From the NCBI GenBank assembly GCA_016714685.1, contig JADKCH010000001.1:713078-777077 (forward strand): a stretch of 64,000 nt of DNA. The letters are read 5' to 3'. A model generated the notes under the pieces. The model was not told the origin of the DNA and did no database searches. It saw only the letters and a list, made by a program, of their open reading frames with translations. Both the position numbers and the translations under genes were made by a program. Source of the DNA: Candidatus Geothrix odensensis. GTDB lineage: Bacteria > Acidobacteriota > Holophagae > Holophagales > Holophagaceae. Of the stretch, positions 8,784 through 17,963 are shown piece after piece; position 1 is the first letter of the stretch, and each line of letters begins with the position of its first letter.

Positions 8784-9511
8784 CCCTTTCCCGTCAGTCG
8801 GCCCCACAAGTCCCTGAGTTGATCGAGGAGTCCCGCCGGCGGCAGAGGTTCCTTGACCTTCTGCCCTGAGGAGGAACTCCCCTTGGTCCCATGGCCACCC
8901 CTCGACCCCCTTGGGACAGGTGTGCGCAGCTTCGGATGGTTGGGCGAGATCTCGCGAGCCGCTTGGAGGTGACGCTGCGCACGGGCACCCATCCCCAGGG
9001 TCTGGAAATGGTTGGCCAGTCGGATGTGGCTGTCCACGTCGCGAGGGGCGAGGCGCACAGCATTCTCAAGGGCCTTCACCACGGCTCGCAGGTCCCCCCC
9101 CTCCTTCTCGAGGATGGAGGCGAGCAGTGAATGGTAATGGGCCTTCTCCTCATCCAATCGGATGGCGTAGTGGATGAGGGCTCTGGCCTGGTCGTTATTC
9201 CCTTCCTCGAAAGCAGCCTTCGCCATGGAGGCCCAATCCTCGGCAGTACGCTCCTGGGCTGATTCTGGTTCCCTTTCGGTGGCGTTCGGAGACTGCGTCT
9301 TCGGCATCTGCTGCTGCAGCGTGAGCCGCTTGGCCGGATCCTTGAGAATGCTGAAGGCCTCGGCCAACTCCCGGAACTTCGACTCGGCCTCCTCCTTCTC
9401 GGCGCCCGTGTAGCGGTCCGGATGCCAGCGCTTGGCGAGCCGATGGTACGCGGCCTTGATGTCCTCAGGCGAGGCATCGGGTGGAATTTCCAGGACATTG
9501 AAGGGATTCAT
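8780..9511 (-). CDS. J-domain protein with TPR-like repeats
   Basis: A 243-residue protein. Residues 1-65 form a DnaJ J-domain with the HPD tripeptide (KRWHPDRY). Residues 85-200 contain TPR-like helical pairs (for example AKAAFEEGNNDQARALIHYAIRLDEEKAHYHSLLA, shown here as a family pattern). A basic Ser/Gly-rich linker and a short hydrophobic end follow. No zinc-finger or client domain of a full DnaJ is present, so it would direct DnaK to specific clients held by the TPR part. It is the first gene of the minus-strand run leading into the pil operon. Confidence 0.85.
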   Translation of the reverse strand: MNPFNVLEIPPDASPEDIKAAYHRLAKRWHPDRYTGAEKEEAESKFRELAEAFSILKDPAKRLTLQQQMPKTQSPNATEREPESAQERTAEDWASMAKAAFEEGNNDQARALIHYAIRLDEEKAHYHSLLASILEKEGGDLRAVVKALENAVRLAPRDVDSHIRLANHFQTLGMGARAQRHLQAAREISPNHPKLRTPVPRGSRGGHGTKGSSSSGQKVKEPLPPAGLLDQLRDLWGRLTGKG

Positions 9512-9709
9512 GTGTTTCCAGGGAGGCCAGCCACCGGCGAGTCGAACGGGATGGAAGGACAGGGCTTGAGCAGAGGATGGTAGCCTATTTCCATCCAGAA
9601 CGCAGTTCCTGAGCTTCAGAACGGGGGCGATTCCCCTCGGGAGGTGGCTTCACCAGGCTGGCAGTGCCCCAGGCTCGATGGCACAGTAGAAGGCTCTGGA
9701 GGCGCAGGC

Positions 9710-11164
9710 ATGGCGGTGGGCACGGCGGTGGATTGGCGCGAAGGCCTCGATGCCGGCGATGTGTCCTCCGAAGCCCTGGTCCGGGGTGCCTTCGAACGCA
9801 TCCGCAGCCTGGATTCCCACTTTCACGCGATCCTGGCCGTGGACGAGGAGCGCAGCCTCCGGCTGGCCCAGGCCGCCGATGCGCGACTGCGGTCCGGAGA
9901 ACGCTCTCCTGTGCTGGGCCTGCCCATCGTACTCAAGGACAACCTGAACTGGGCGGGCCTGCCGGTCTCCTGCGGCTCCCAGGTGCTCGGTGGATATCAG
10001 GCCCCGTACGATGCGACCGTCGTGGCTCGCCTCGTCCAGGCCGGGGCGATCCCCGTGGCCAAGGCCAACATGGACGAGTTCGCCATGGGTTCCAGCGGTG
10101 AATTCAGTGCCTTCGACCCCGCCCGCAATCCCTGGGACACGACTCTGGTCCCCGGGGGCAGCAGCAGTGGTTCCGTGGTGGCCGTCGCCGCAGGCTACGC
10201 GCCCCTGGCTCTCGGAAGCGATACGGGCGGATCCGTGCGCCTGCCGGCCAGCTTCTGCAATGTCACCGCCCTTCGCCCAACCTATGGCGTCCTCAGCCGC
10301 TTCGGCTTGACGGCCATGGCTTCCAGTCTGGACCAGGTCGGCCCCATCGCCGCGACCGCCGCGGATGTGGCCCTGGCCCTGGGCGTCATGGCCGGCCGGG
10401 ACCCCCTGGACAGCACCTCCTCAGACCTTCCCGGCGCAGAGCGCCTGGGTTCCTTGCGAGCAAAGGACCTCAAGGGGCTGCGCATCGGCCTTCCCCGCGA
10501 GTACTTCGGCGGAGGCCTCGAGCGGGGCGTACGCAGCCTCCTGGAAGAGGCCCTCCGCGTGTTCACCGACCAGGGCGCTGAACTCCGGGAAGTCAGCCTT
10601 CCCCACACGCGCTACGCCATCGACGCCTACTACCTGATCTGCACCAGCGAAGTCTCCAGCAACCTCAGCCGCTTCGATGGGGTCCGCTACGGGCATCGCG
10701 CCAAGAGGGGAAACCTGCCGGCAATGATCGCCGAGACCCGTGATGAAGGTCTGGGCGCCGAGGTCAAACGCCGCATCCTGCTTGGGACCTTCTGCCTTTC
10801 CAAGGGGTATTACGAGGCCTTCTACCTCAAGGCGATGAAGGCCCGGACCCTCATCGCCAGGGATTTCGAACAGGTCTTCGAGTCCGTGGACGTGCTCGCC
10901 ACCCCGGTCAGCCCGGGGGTGGCCTTCCCCTTCGGAGCCAAGACCACCGACCCCATGGCCATGTACCTGGCCGACACTTTTACGGTGACCGCCCCCCTGG
11001 CCGGACTCCCCTGCCTATCCATGCCCGCGGGGTTCATCGCAGGACTGCCGGCCGGCATCCAACTCATCGGGCCCGCTTTCTCGGATGTCATGCTGCTTGA
11101 GGCGGCCCATGCCTTCCAGCAGCTCACCACCCACCACCTTGAGACCCCTCCCCTTTCCGCATAG
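9710..11164 (+). CDS. gatA: Asp/Glu-tRNA amidotransferase subunit A (GatA)
   Basis: A 484-residue amidase-signature enzyme. GatA frees ammonia from glutamine for amidation of Glu-tRNA(Gln) or Asp-tRNA(Asn). The catalytic triad is visible: Lys in VLKDN, the cis-Ser in GGSSSGS and the nucleophile Ser in DTGGSVR. The conserved ALRPTYG and SLDQVGP segments follow. I chose the ATG at 9710, which has TGGAGG upstream, because the N-terminal helix of GatA then follows; an ATG at 9644 would add 22 atypical residues. GatB and GatC are not in the window. Confidence 0.92.
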   Translation: MAVGTAVDWREGLDAGDVSSEALVRGAFERIRSLDSHFHAILAVDEERSLRLAQAADARLRSGERSPVLGLPIVLKDNLNWAGLPVSCGSQVLGGYQAPYDATVVARLVQAGAIPVAKANMDEFAMGSSGEFSAFDPARNPWDTTLVPGGSSSGSVVAVAAGYAPLALGSDTGGSVRLPASFCNVTALRPTYGVLSRFGLTAMASSLDQVGPIAATAADVALALGVMAGRDPLDSTSSDLPGAERLGSLRAKDLKGLRIGLPREYFGGGLERGVRSLLEEALRVFTDQGAELREVSLPHTRYAIDAYYLICTSEVSSNLSRFDGVRYGHRAKRGNLPAMIAETRDEGLGAEVKRRILLGTFCLSKGYYEAFYLKAMKARTLIARDFEQVFESVDVLATPVSPGVAFPFGAKTTDPMAMYLADTFTVTAPLAGLPCLSMPAGFIAGLPAGIQLIGPAFSDVMLLEAAHAFQQLTTHHLETPPLSA

Positions 11165-11173
11165 GAGCGAACC

Positions 11174-12502
11174 ATGGCCTTTGACGTCGTCATGCCCCAG
11201 ATGGGCGAGAGCATCGCCGAAGCCACCGTGCTGAAGTGGCACAAGCAGGTGGGCGAGACGATCGCCAAGGACGACACCCTCTACGAGATCAGCACGGACA
11301 AGGTGGATGCGGAGATCCCTGCTCCCGCCGCCGGCACCTTGCTAGAAATCCTCGTGGACGTGAACATCACCGTTCCCGTGGGCACCGTGGTCGCCCGCAT
11401 CGGCGATGCCTCAGAGAAGCCCACGGGGGCTCCGACCTCACTCCCCGCCGCCACCCCCGTAGAGCAGGTGGCAGCCGCCGCCATCATCCAGGCCCCCGTG
11501 GAGGATGACAACAGCCTCGAGGGCCGCCTGAGATCCAAGAGCAGCCCCCTGGTCCGCGAGATGGCCAAGCAGCACGGGGTGGACCTAGCGAAGGTGCAGG
11601 GGACCGGCCAGGCCGGCCGGGTCACCAAGGAGGACCTGGAGGCCTTCCTCGCGAAGGCGCCTGCGGCAACGGCTCCGGCTCAGTCCATCGCCCCCGCCCT
11701 GCCGGCGGTGCACGATCCTTCCGCGCCGACCATGGGGATCACCCCCGCCCTGGCCGTCCCCCCCGCTCCCGCGGCCCCTGCCTTCGCGCCAGGCGAGCGG
11801 GTCAAGGTCGAGCCCATGAGCCGCATGCGGAAGATCATCGCCGATGGCATGGTGGCCAGCAAGCGCACCTCGGCCCACGTCTACACGGTCTTCGAGATCG
11901 ACATGACCCACGTGGCCCAGCTGCGCAACAAGCACAAGCAGGCCTTCGAATCCCAGTTCGGCACCAAGCTAAGCTTCCTGCCCTTCGTGATGATGGCCGC
12001 CTGCAAGGCGCTGCGCGCCTATCCCGTGGCCAACGCCTCCGTGGACGGCGACAACATCGTCTACAAGCAGGACATCAACCTGGGCATCGCCGTGAGCCTG
12101 GATTGGGGCCTCATCGTGCCCGTGGTGAAGAACGCCGACATGATGAACCTCGGCGGACTGGCCCGCAGCCTCAACGACCTGGCCGAGCGCGCCCGCACCA
12201 AGCAGCTGAAGCCCGACGAGATCAGCGGCGGCACCTTCACCATCACCAACCCCGGCGTCTATGGCGACACCTTCGGTCTGCCCATCATCAACCAGCCCCA
12301 GGTGGCCATTCAGGGCGTGGGCGCCATCGTGAAGCGTCCCGTGGTCATCACCGGCCCCGATGGGACCGACTTCATCGCCATCCGCCAGATGATGTTCAGC
12401 AGCCTCGGCTTCGACCACCGGATCATCGACGGGGCCACAGGCGACCTCTTCATGGCGTTTGTTAAGAAGGAGCTGGAGACTTCGACCTTCGGGTTGGAGT
12501 AG
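11174..12502 (+). CDS. 2-oxo acid dehydrogenase E2 (dihydrolipoyl acyltransferase)
   Basis: A 442-residue E2 subunit. Residues 1-78 form a lipoyl domain with the lipoylated Lys in STDKVDAEI. Residues about 115-155 form the E1/E3-binding domain (SPLVREMAKQHGVDL...GRVTKEDL). The C-terminal 230 residues form the catalytic core with DHRIIDG. The core resembles branched-chain 2-oxo acid or 2-oxoglutarate E2 types, and the substrate cannot be fixed from sequence. E1 and E3 are not adjacent, and the gene follows gatA by nine bases. Its last 13 codons are duplicated downstream (see repeat). Confidence 0.9.
   Translation: MAFDVVMPQMGESIAEATVLKWHKQVGETIAKDDTLYEISTDKVDAEIPAPAAGTLLEILVDVNITVPVGTVVARIGDASEKPTGAPTSLPAATPVEQVAAAAIIQAPVEDDNSLEGRLRSKSSPLVREMAKQHGVDLAKVQGTGQAGRVTKEDLEAFLAKAPAATAPAQSIAPALPAVHDPSAPTMGITPALAVPPAPAAPAFAPGERVKVEPMSRMRKIIADGMVASKRTSAHVYTVFEIDMTHVAQLRNKHKQAFESQFGTKLSFLPFVMMAACKALRAYPVANASVDGDNIVYKQDINLGIAVSLDWGLIVPVVKNADMMNLGGLARSLNDLAERARTKQLKPDEISGGTFTITNPGVYGDTFGLPIINQPQVAIQGVGAIVKRPVVITGPDGTDFIAIRQMMFSSLGFDHRIIDGATGDLFMAFVKKELETSTFGLE
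12464..12502 (+). repeat. Duplicated E2 gene tail, copy 1 (functional end)
   Basis: The last 39 bases of the E2 gene, encoding KKELETSTFGLE plus stop. They recur 110 bases later with four or five changes and an identical 20-base core. Confidence 0.85.
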
Positions 12503-12573
12503 GACACAAGGCTCTCCACTAATGCTCGAAGGAGAGGTCTCGCGTCTCTCCCCCGCCAGGGGGTGATACTGAG

Positions 12574-12612
12574 AAGAAGGACCTGGAGACTTCGACCTTC
12601 GGCCTTGAATAG
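12574..12612 (+). repeat. Duplicated E2 gene tail, copy 2 (remnant)
   Basis: A 39-base segment that would encode KKDLETSTFGLE plus stop. It lies after the real E2 stop and has no open frame leading into it. It looks like the 3' end of a second, diverged E2 gene left by recombination, or a local duplication. Several of the differences are at third positions. Confidence 0.8.
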
Positions 12613-12630
12613 CCGCCAGAGGCGGCCCCA

Positions 12631-12662
12631 GCAAAACGGCGGCCTTCCGGTCGCCGTTTTGC
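12631..12662. terminator. Rho-independent terminator between E2 gene and dnaB
   Basis: A long hairpin GCAAAACGGCG... / ...CGCCGTTTTGC with a TTCC loop. It contains T-rich and A-rich arms, so it can act for the plus-strand E2 gene and the convergent dnaB. Confidence 0.85.
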
Positions 12663-14026
12663 TAGTACGTCTCCCGCACCATCTCTCGGTACATGGCGAA
12701 TTCTCCCTGGAAATGCAGCTGGATGATGGCGGTGGGGCCGTTGCGGTGCTTGGCGACGATGAGCTCCGCCGATGGATCCGGTTCCTCCGTGGCCGAGGGC
12801 ATCATCTTCCGGTGGATGAAGGCCACCATGTCGGCGTCCTGTTCGATGGCACCGGAATCCCGGAGGTCGCTGAGCTGGGGACGGCCGCCCGTCCGGTGCT
12901 CGACTTCACGGTTCAGCTGGGAGAGCACCACCACGGGAATGCCGAAATCCTTGGCCATGAGCTTGAGGCCACGGCTGATTTCACCGATGCGCACGGCCTC
13001 GTTCTGCTTGGCACCGCGGCTCCCCTCGGGGCTGCTGAGCAGCTGCAGGTAGTCGATGATGACGAACTCCACCCGCCGGTTGCTCTGGCTGCCCTGCTTC
13101 ACGATCATGTTCTGGATCTGGGGCACCGTGATCGAGGCCCGATCACAGATGAACAGCGGCATCTGGATGAGCTCGTCCCGGGCCTTCATCACGTCGTTCA
13201 TGCGGCCTGTGGCGCGGCCAGATTGCAGATCCTTCATGTTCGTCTGGCTCTTGGCGGCGAGCAGGCGCATGAAGACCTCCTCGTGGCTCATCTCCAGGCT
13301 GAAGAAGGCACCGCAATGCCCCGGGCGTGCATCCCTCTCCTGGGCGGCCCGCAGGATCCAGTTCAAGGCCAGTGCCGTCTTGCCGATGCCGGGACGGGCC
13401 GCGAGTACGATGAGGTTCCCCGGCTGAAAGCCCTGGGTCAGCTCATCGAACCGGCTGAAACCGACACGAACGCCAGGAGACAGGCGCCCTTCCATCCGGT
13501 CCGAGAGGCGCTCCATGGTGTCATCGGCGACGGCCTGGATGCTGAGGAGGCCCCGGGCCTTGGCATCGCCTTGGGCCAGGTGGAAGAGGCTCTGGGCCGT
13601 CTGATCGACCAGCACTTCCGGCGCCTCGTCCTCCTCGGCGGCCTGACGCACCAACTGGGCCCCCAGGTGCACCAGCCGGCGCAGCTTGGCCTTGCGACGG
13701 ATCACGTCCGCCAGGACCTGGGGCCGCTCCACGTCCTCGCCCGCCAGGAGTTCCACCAGCCCGGGATAGCCGCCCACCTTGTTCAGGCTGTCGTCCTGGT
13801 CCAGGGCATCCTTCAGGGTGAGGGAGTTGACCTCAACCTGCGCCTCGATGAGGGTTTTCAGGGCCCGGAATACCGACCGGTGGGCCGGGTGGACAAAGTC
13901 CTCCTCGGCCAGAGTGAACACCGCCTCGCTGGCCGCGAAGCCGGCCCCGGGCGCACAGCAGGTGGCCAGGAAGGACCGTTCCGCGTCGATATCCTCCGGA
14001 AGCCGTTCCGGCAGCCAGTCCGCCAT
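12662..14026 (-). CDS. dnaB: Replicative DNA helicase DnaB
   Basis: A 454-residue hexameric 5'-3' helicase. The N-terminal DnaG-interacting domain (DIDAERSFLATCC...HRSVFRALKTL) is followed by the RecA-like motor with Walker A ARPGIGKTALALN, the Walker B region VEFVIIDYLQLL, and the RLSDLRDSGAIEQDAD block near the C-terminus. The ATG at 14026 is preferred over the upstream GTG codons because GGGAG lies five bases before it. No intein is present; length is normal. Confidence 0.95.
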   Translation of the reverse strand: MADWLPERLPEDIDAERSFLATCCAPGAGFAASEAVFTLAEEDFVHPAHRSVFRALKTLIEAQVEVNSLTLKDALDQDDSLNKVGGYPGLVELLAGEDVERPQVLADVIRRKAKLRRLVHLGAQLVRQAAEEDEAPEVLVDQTAQSLFHLAQGDAKARGLLSIQAVADDTMERLSDRMEGRLSPGVRVGFSRFDELTQGFQPGNLIVLAARPGIGKTALALNWILRAAQERDARPGHCGAFFSLEMSHEEVFMRLLAAKSQTNMKDLQSGRATGRMNDVMKARDELIQMPLFICDRASITVPQIQNMIVKQGSQSNRRVEFVIIDYLQLLSSPEGSRGAKQNEAVRIGEISRGLKLMAKDFGIPVVVLSQLNREVEHRTGGRPQLSDLRDSGAIEQDADMVAFIHRKMMPSATEEPDPSAELIVAKHRNGPTAIIQLHFQGEFAMYREMVRETY

Positions 14027-14039
14027 CACCACTCCCGAT

Positions 14040-17000
14040 TCAGAGTCCTGGAGGAGTGTAGCCTCCGCCGTTCACATCCACAAAAATGGGATTGGTCACG
14101 GCGATGGGATAGATCCCCTTCATGATCTTGTTCCAGGGGGTGCCGACCCGGTAGGCGCCTGACTGGCTTCTCGCGACGCCAGCTTCGGCGACGAACCAGG
14201 CATCCTGGCCCGAGGGCATGGACAGGCTGATGGTGGCGGTCCTGAGCCTGGGGTCGGTGGTCGAGGCCGTGAAGCTGGCCAACGGAACCAGGATGGGCGC
14301 CGAGCCATTCACCACCAGGCGCACCTCGTCCACGGGAACCCAGTCGGGAGCGTAGAGGGAGATGGCCACGCTCACCGTCGCGTTGGCGCCGGTGACGAGT
14401 CCACCGGGCCCGATGGCGCCCACTGCGACATCCAGCAGCGGCCCCGTGGAGGCCACGGCGGCACCAGCGCGGAGGGCGGCCAGAACGGGATCCAGGGCCG
14501 TCTGGCTCAGAGTGGTGGAGGGGGTGAGTTTCAGGTAGGTCCGGGCCAGGCCCACGGGGGTGTCCAGGCTGTAGCGGGCGGCAGACAAACCGAGCCCTTT
14601 GGTGAAGGCTGCGGGCGTCTGCTGGTTCAGGATGGCGAACCAGTCGGCACGGACGGCGGTGAACTCGGCATACCAGGCGGTGGGATCGGCAGGATCGCAG
14701 CCGTCAGCCCGCAGCAATTCGAGAGCATCGAAGTCCCCCACCCGCTTCCCGAGAGAAGAGGGACCTGTCTGCGTCCACCAGGCATTGGCACCGGTCCCGA
14801 GCGCCACGGTCCGGTCGAATCCGCGGATAGAGAACAGCCCCTTCGGTCCCCTGGGTTGATGAATGACGGTAAAGCCGCCTTCGGCCTGGGTGATGAACTC
14901 CGCGAGGTTCCAGCCCGTGGAAGGCCGGGCCCCGCCATTGCGGTCGGTGGTGGGGACGGGCGTGAAGAGCGCCGTCACGAACCCATCCCCGAGGGATGCA
15001 CTGCGGGCACCCACTACGAACGGATCCGAGCCCAGTGGTGTGCGCTCGGCGTCGGTCACAGCCGGGATGTCGATCTCCGCCCTGAACTCCGTCCGCAGGG
15101 CGGTGGGATCCGTGAGGACGTCCTCCTCGGTGCGGGCCACCACCTGGATTCCCTCCGCGACCGCCGAGCTCAGCAGTTCAGCGGGATTGAATCCGCCCGT
15201 GGTCACCTGGGTGGGGGCGGGGACATCAAAGCTGGTCCACCCCGCCGGCAGCGTGGGCGGGCTCACGATGAAGCCATGGGTGACTTTGTCCTGGCCATCA
15301 AAGGCCTTGACCGGCAACGAGTCGAGATGGGACATGGGACCGCGGGTGGCATAGGCGAGATAGTCCCCGGGTGGGAAGAACATCACCGCCGTGGAGGCTA
15401 CGGAGCCGAAGGCCGTCCCGAAGATCTGATTGTCGGCGGTGTACTGGTAGGAGCCGAAATTGGTGCCGACTCCAAACTTGGCTTTATAGACCTCGCTGAA
15501 GGTGCTGGAGAGCAGGCGCGTGCGCTGCATCTTCGGATCCGGGACCCCCAGTCCCTGGAAAGTGAGCCGGAGCGGGTTGAGGCCACCGTACTCCAGCGTG
15601 CCCGCCTGGCGGGCCGAGAACCCATGGGCGGTCTGTTTGTTCCTGATCACATTCCCGGCGGAATCGAGAAGACCGGCGTCGTTGCGTTCGGGACTGATGG
15701 CTTCAGCGATCTGCCAGGCCTGGGTCTTCGACGGAGTGATGAAGGTGCGGAGGATGGCCCGGGTGGCATCGAGAGCGTTGGTGCCTTGGACGAGGGGGTC
15801 ACCAACCTGGTAGGCGTTTCTCGAATGGACTCGGTAGCGGAACGAAGAGCCGCTCTGCCCGGGGATCGGGATCACCGGCAGCAGCATGCCAATGGCCCCC
15901 TGACCGGAGCGGATGTCCGTCGGCTCCAGCCATTCCACGCGTTCAAGCTGCCAGTTCGCAGGGTCGGAGAGGCGAATCGGAGCGTCGGAGTCGCTCCCAT
16001 CGTAGGTGTAGCGTTCAAACTTGAACTCGGTCTGGAGCGGGCCGCCGCGAATGGCGGTGCCAAACGCGCTGAAGGCCAGGTACCCGAGGTCTTCGTTCCG
16101 CAACCCGGCCCTGGCCTGGGCCATCAGGTTGGTGACCGACGTGGCCTGGGCAGGAAAACTGGAGGCATAGCTGGGTCCACCCACCAGGTACACCCTGCGG
16201 CGATAGGTGAGGGACTCACCCGGGGCCAGACCGGCCTTCTCGGGGCTTCCGACCACCAGCCGGGCGGGGACCCGCGGCCGACTCTCCGTCAGGCCAGACT
16301 GGGGATCCGAGGCAACCAGGGCCATGCCTTCATCATTGAGGGGGAGGATGCCCATGGATGAGTGGGAGTCCACGGTATCGCCGGCGGACTCGGCCCCCAT
16401 GAGCGCCACCATGGCTGCGCGGACGCTGGTGTGGAGGGGATCCGTGAAATCGGAGCCCGGAATCTCCACGCCCCAGTCACGGACGGGCGTCGTTCCATCG
16501 AAGGCCAGATTCGCGGGTACGTTGAAACGGAAGCCGCCCCCGCGCTGGGACAGGAAGTCGCCCACGCTCTGCACAGGGAGGGTCGTGCCGCTCGCGGGCG
16601 TGAGCGTCGTCTCCAGGGTGAAAAAGATCTCCCCCTTGTTGAGGGTGATCCGGTGGAGCACCGACACACCATTCACCCGGCCCTGCGAGTCCGTGGCGAC
16701 GCCGAGCTTGCCTTTGGAGTCCAGGAGGTAGCCCTGCATGTCCAGGTGGACTGAATCGGCCTCGGTTCGAGGCACGTATCGGTCGAACACCAGGGGCAGG
16801 TCGGGATCCTGATTGGCCACCGGCCCCAGGCGCTCGAGCATGTCCGTGGGCATCGATACCCGGTGGAAGCTCTGATCCAGGGAGATGGAGCCCACGTCGA
16901 GCACCGCCCCGCCGGAGGGCGCTCCAAACTGCCCCTCCCGGTCACCGAAGGCTGCGCCATCCACCGCCAGCTGGATCGAGTCATTGCCCAGGTAGAAGTC

Positions 17001-17213
17001 ACCGGGGCCCGCGGTCGCCTTCAGGCCCGTGACGCGATCACCGCCAGTGGACGGGATCTCCTCCACGGCTACGGCGGGCCGGGCCACGCCGGTGGCCCGG
17101 AAGCACCCCATCCCCCCCGCTGAAACCAGCAGGGCGAAGGGCACCAGGGTCCGCAGGCGGGACTTGGAGGTGACCTGGAGGAAGGTGGCAGGGGAAGCAG
17201 GGCTCATGTTCAT
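14040..17213 (-). CDS. Large exported protein with degenerate CehA/McbA-like PHP domain
   Basis: A 1057-residue protein with an N-terminal hydrophobic signal region ending in GGMGC, which may be a lipidation site although the lipobox is weak. The N-terminal half is beta-rich and unrecognised. Residues about 640-1000 follow the block order of CehA/McbA-type PHP metallohydrolases: AEGIQVVARTEED, a VIHQPRG segment, DALELLRADG, DWFAILN, GPLLDV and a terminal beta-sandwich. The metal-binding HxH, TDHD and NSDSH motifs are absent, so it is probably not an active hydrolase. It is 13 bases from dnaB on the same strand. Confidence 0.55.
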   Translation of the reverse strand: MNMSPASPATFLQVTSKSRLRTLVPFALLVSAGGMGCFRATGVARPAVAVEEIPSTGGDRVTGLKATAGPGDFYLGNDSIQLAVDGAAFGDREGQFGAPSGGAVLDVGSISLDQSFHRVSMPTDMLERLGPVANQDPDLPLVFDRYVPRTEADSVHLDMQGYLLDSKGKLGVATDSQGRVNGVSVLHRITLNKGEIFFTLETTLTPASGTTLPVQSVGDFLSQRGGGFRFNVPANLAFDGTTPVRDWGVEIPGSDFTDPLHTSVRAAMVALMGAESAGDTVDSHSSMGILPLNDEGMALVASDPQSGLTESRPRVPARLVVGSPEKAGLAPGESLTYRRRVYLVGGPSYASSFPAQATSVTNLMAQARAGLRNEDLGYLAFSAFGTAIRGGPLQTEFKFERYTYDGSDSDAPIRLSDPANWQLERVEWLEPTDIRSGQGAIGMLLPVIPIPGQSGSSFRYRVHSRNAYQVGDPLVQGTNALDATRAILRTFITPSKTQAWQIAEAISPERNDAGLLDSAGNVIRNKQTAHGFSARQAGTLEYGGLNPLRLTFQGLGVPDPKMQRTRLLSSTFSEVYKAKFGVGTNFGSYQYTADNQIFGTAFGSVASTAVMFFPPGDYLAYATRGPMSHLDSLPVKAFDGQDKVTHGFIVSPPTLPAGWTSFDVPAPTQVTTGGFNPAELLSSAVAEGIQVVARTEEDVLTDPTALRTEFRAEIDIPAVTDAERTPLGSDPFVVGARSASLGDGFVTALFTPVPTTDRNGGARPSTGWNLAEFITQAEGGFTVIHQPRGPKGLFSIRGFDRTVALGTGANAWWTQTGPSSLGKRVGDFDALELLRADGCDPADPTAWYAEFTAVRADWFAILNQQTPAAFTKGLGLSAARYSLDTPVGLARTYLKLTPSTTLSQTALDPVLAALRAGAAVASTGPLLDVAVGAIGPGGLVTGANATVSVAISLYAPDWVPVDEVRLVVNGSAPILVPLASFTASTTDPRLRTATISLSMPSGQDAWFVAEAGVARSQSGAYRVGTPWNKIMKGIYPIAVTNPIFVDVNGGGYTPPGL

Positions 17214-17279
17214 CAATCGATCTCGCAGGAAGCGGAGGTCCGTGGGTATGGGCGGACGAAAGGTCTATGCTAACTCACG

Positions 17280-17963
17280 ATGCCGATCTCCGCCTTCCTT
17301 CATCGCTGCTGGCAACGCCGGTGGCCCCTGATCCTGGTCCCGACGCTGGCCCTCCTGGGAGATCTGCTGTGGACCCTGGGAAGGTTCCCCAGGTTGCACC
17401 ACCTGCAGATCTTCTCGGCGGATCGCTTGCCCACGGTGGGCGGGGCGGTTCTGGTGCTCGGGGCCGGGGTCTACAGCGATGGTGAACCCACCTCCATCCT
17501 GGAAGGTCGGCTCCGCACAGCCCTCGAGCTCTACCGGAGTGGTCGAGTGCGGTGGTTCCTCGTTTCCGGGGACAACCGCCATGCCACCTACAACGAACCC
17601 CAGGCCATGCGCCGCTGGCTCGTCAAGCAGGGGGTTCCGCCCACCCACATCGTGAGCGACTACGCAGGCCTGCGCACCTGGGACAGCCTGCGGCGGGCAC
17701 AGGCGGTGTTCGGGCAGCGCCAGGTCGTGATCGTGACCTCGGATTTCCACCTGCCGCGGGCCTTGTACCTGGCGGACCACATGGGGCTCCAGGCCTGGGG
17801 CGTTCCTGCAAGGACGGACGACCGCCCCTGGACTTCGAGGTTCCGGTTCTGGACGCGCGAATACATCGCCCGCCACCTGGCTCTCTGGGATGCCTGGTTC
17901 CCCCCGGATGCCCGGCTGGGCCCCAGGGAGCCCACGCCCGACGACTGGGATCCCGTCCGATGA
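17280..17963 (+). CDS. SanA/YdcF family (DUF218) membrane protein
   Basis: A 227-residue protein with one N-terminal membrane span (about residues 14-32) and a DUF218 fold: VLVLGAGVYSDGEPTSILEGRL, then FLVSGDN and an IVSDYAGLRTWDSLRRA block, VIVTSDFHLPRALYLA. SanA of enteric bacteria affects envelope barrier function. The catalytic role of the family is not settled. The stop overlaps the thiolase ATG, so both are likely in one transcript. It is divergent from the large exported protein. Confidence 0.85.
   Translation: MPISAFLHRCWQRRWPLILVPTLALLGDLLWTLGRFPRLHHLQIFSADRLPTVGGAVLVLGAGVYSDGEPTSILEGRLRTALELYRSGRVRWFLVSGDNRHATYNEPQAMRRWLVKQGVPPTHIVSDYAGLRTWDSLRRAQAVFGQRQVVIVTSDFHLPRALYLADHMGLQAWGVPARTDDRPWTSRFRFWTREYIARHLALWDAWFPPDARLGPREPTPDDWDPVR

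Noticed and set aside
12563..14125. A 520-codon plus-strand open frame across dnaB
   Set aside because: It is antisense to a clear dnaB, has low-complexity His/Leu/Gly-rich composition and no family resemblance. Such frames are common in GC-rich genes.
17552..17959. A long N-terminal extension of the thiolase
   Set aside because: This part overlaps the SanA/YdcF gene in another frame and is Arg/Pro/Gly-rich. The thiolase fold starts at the ATG at 17960.
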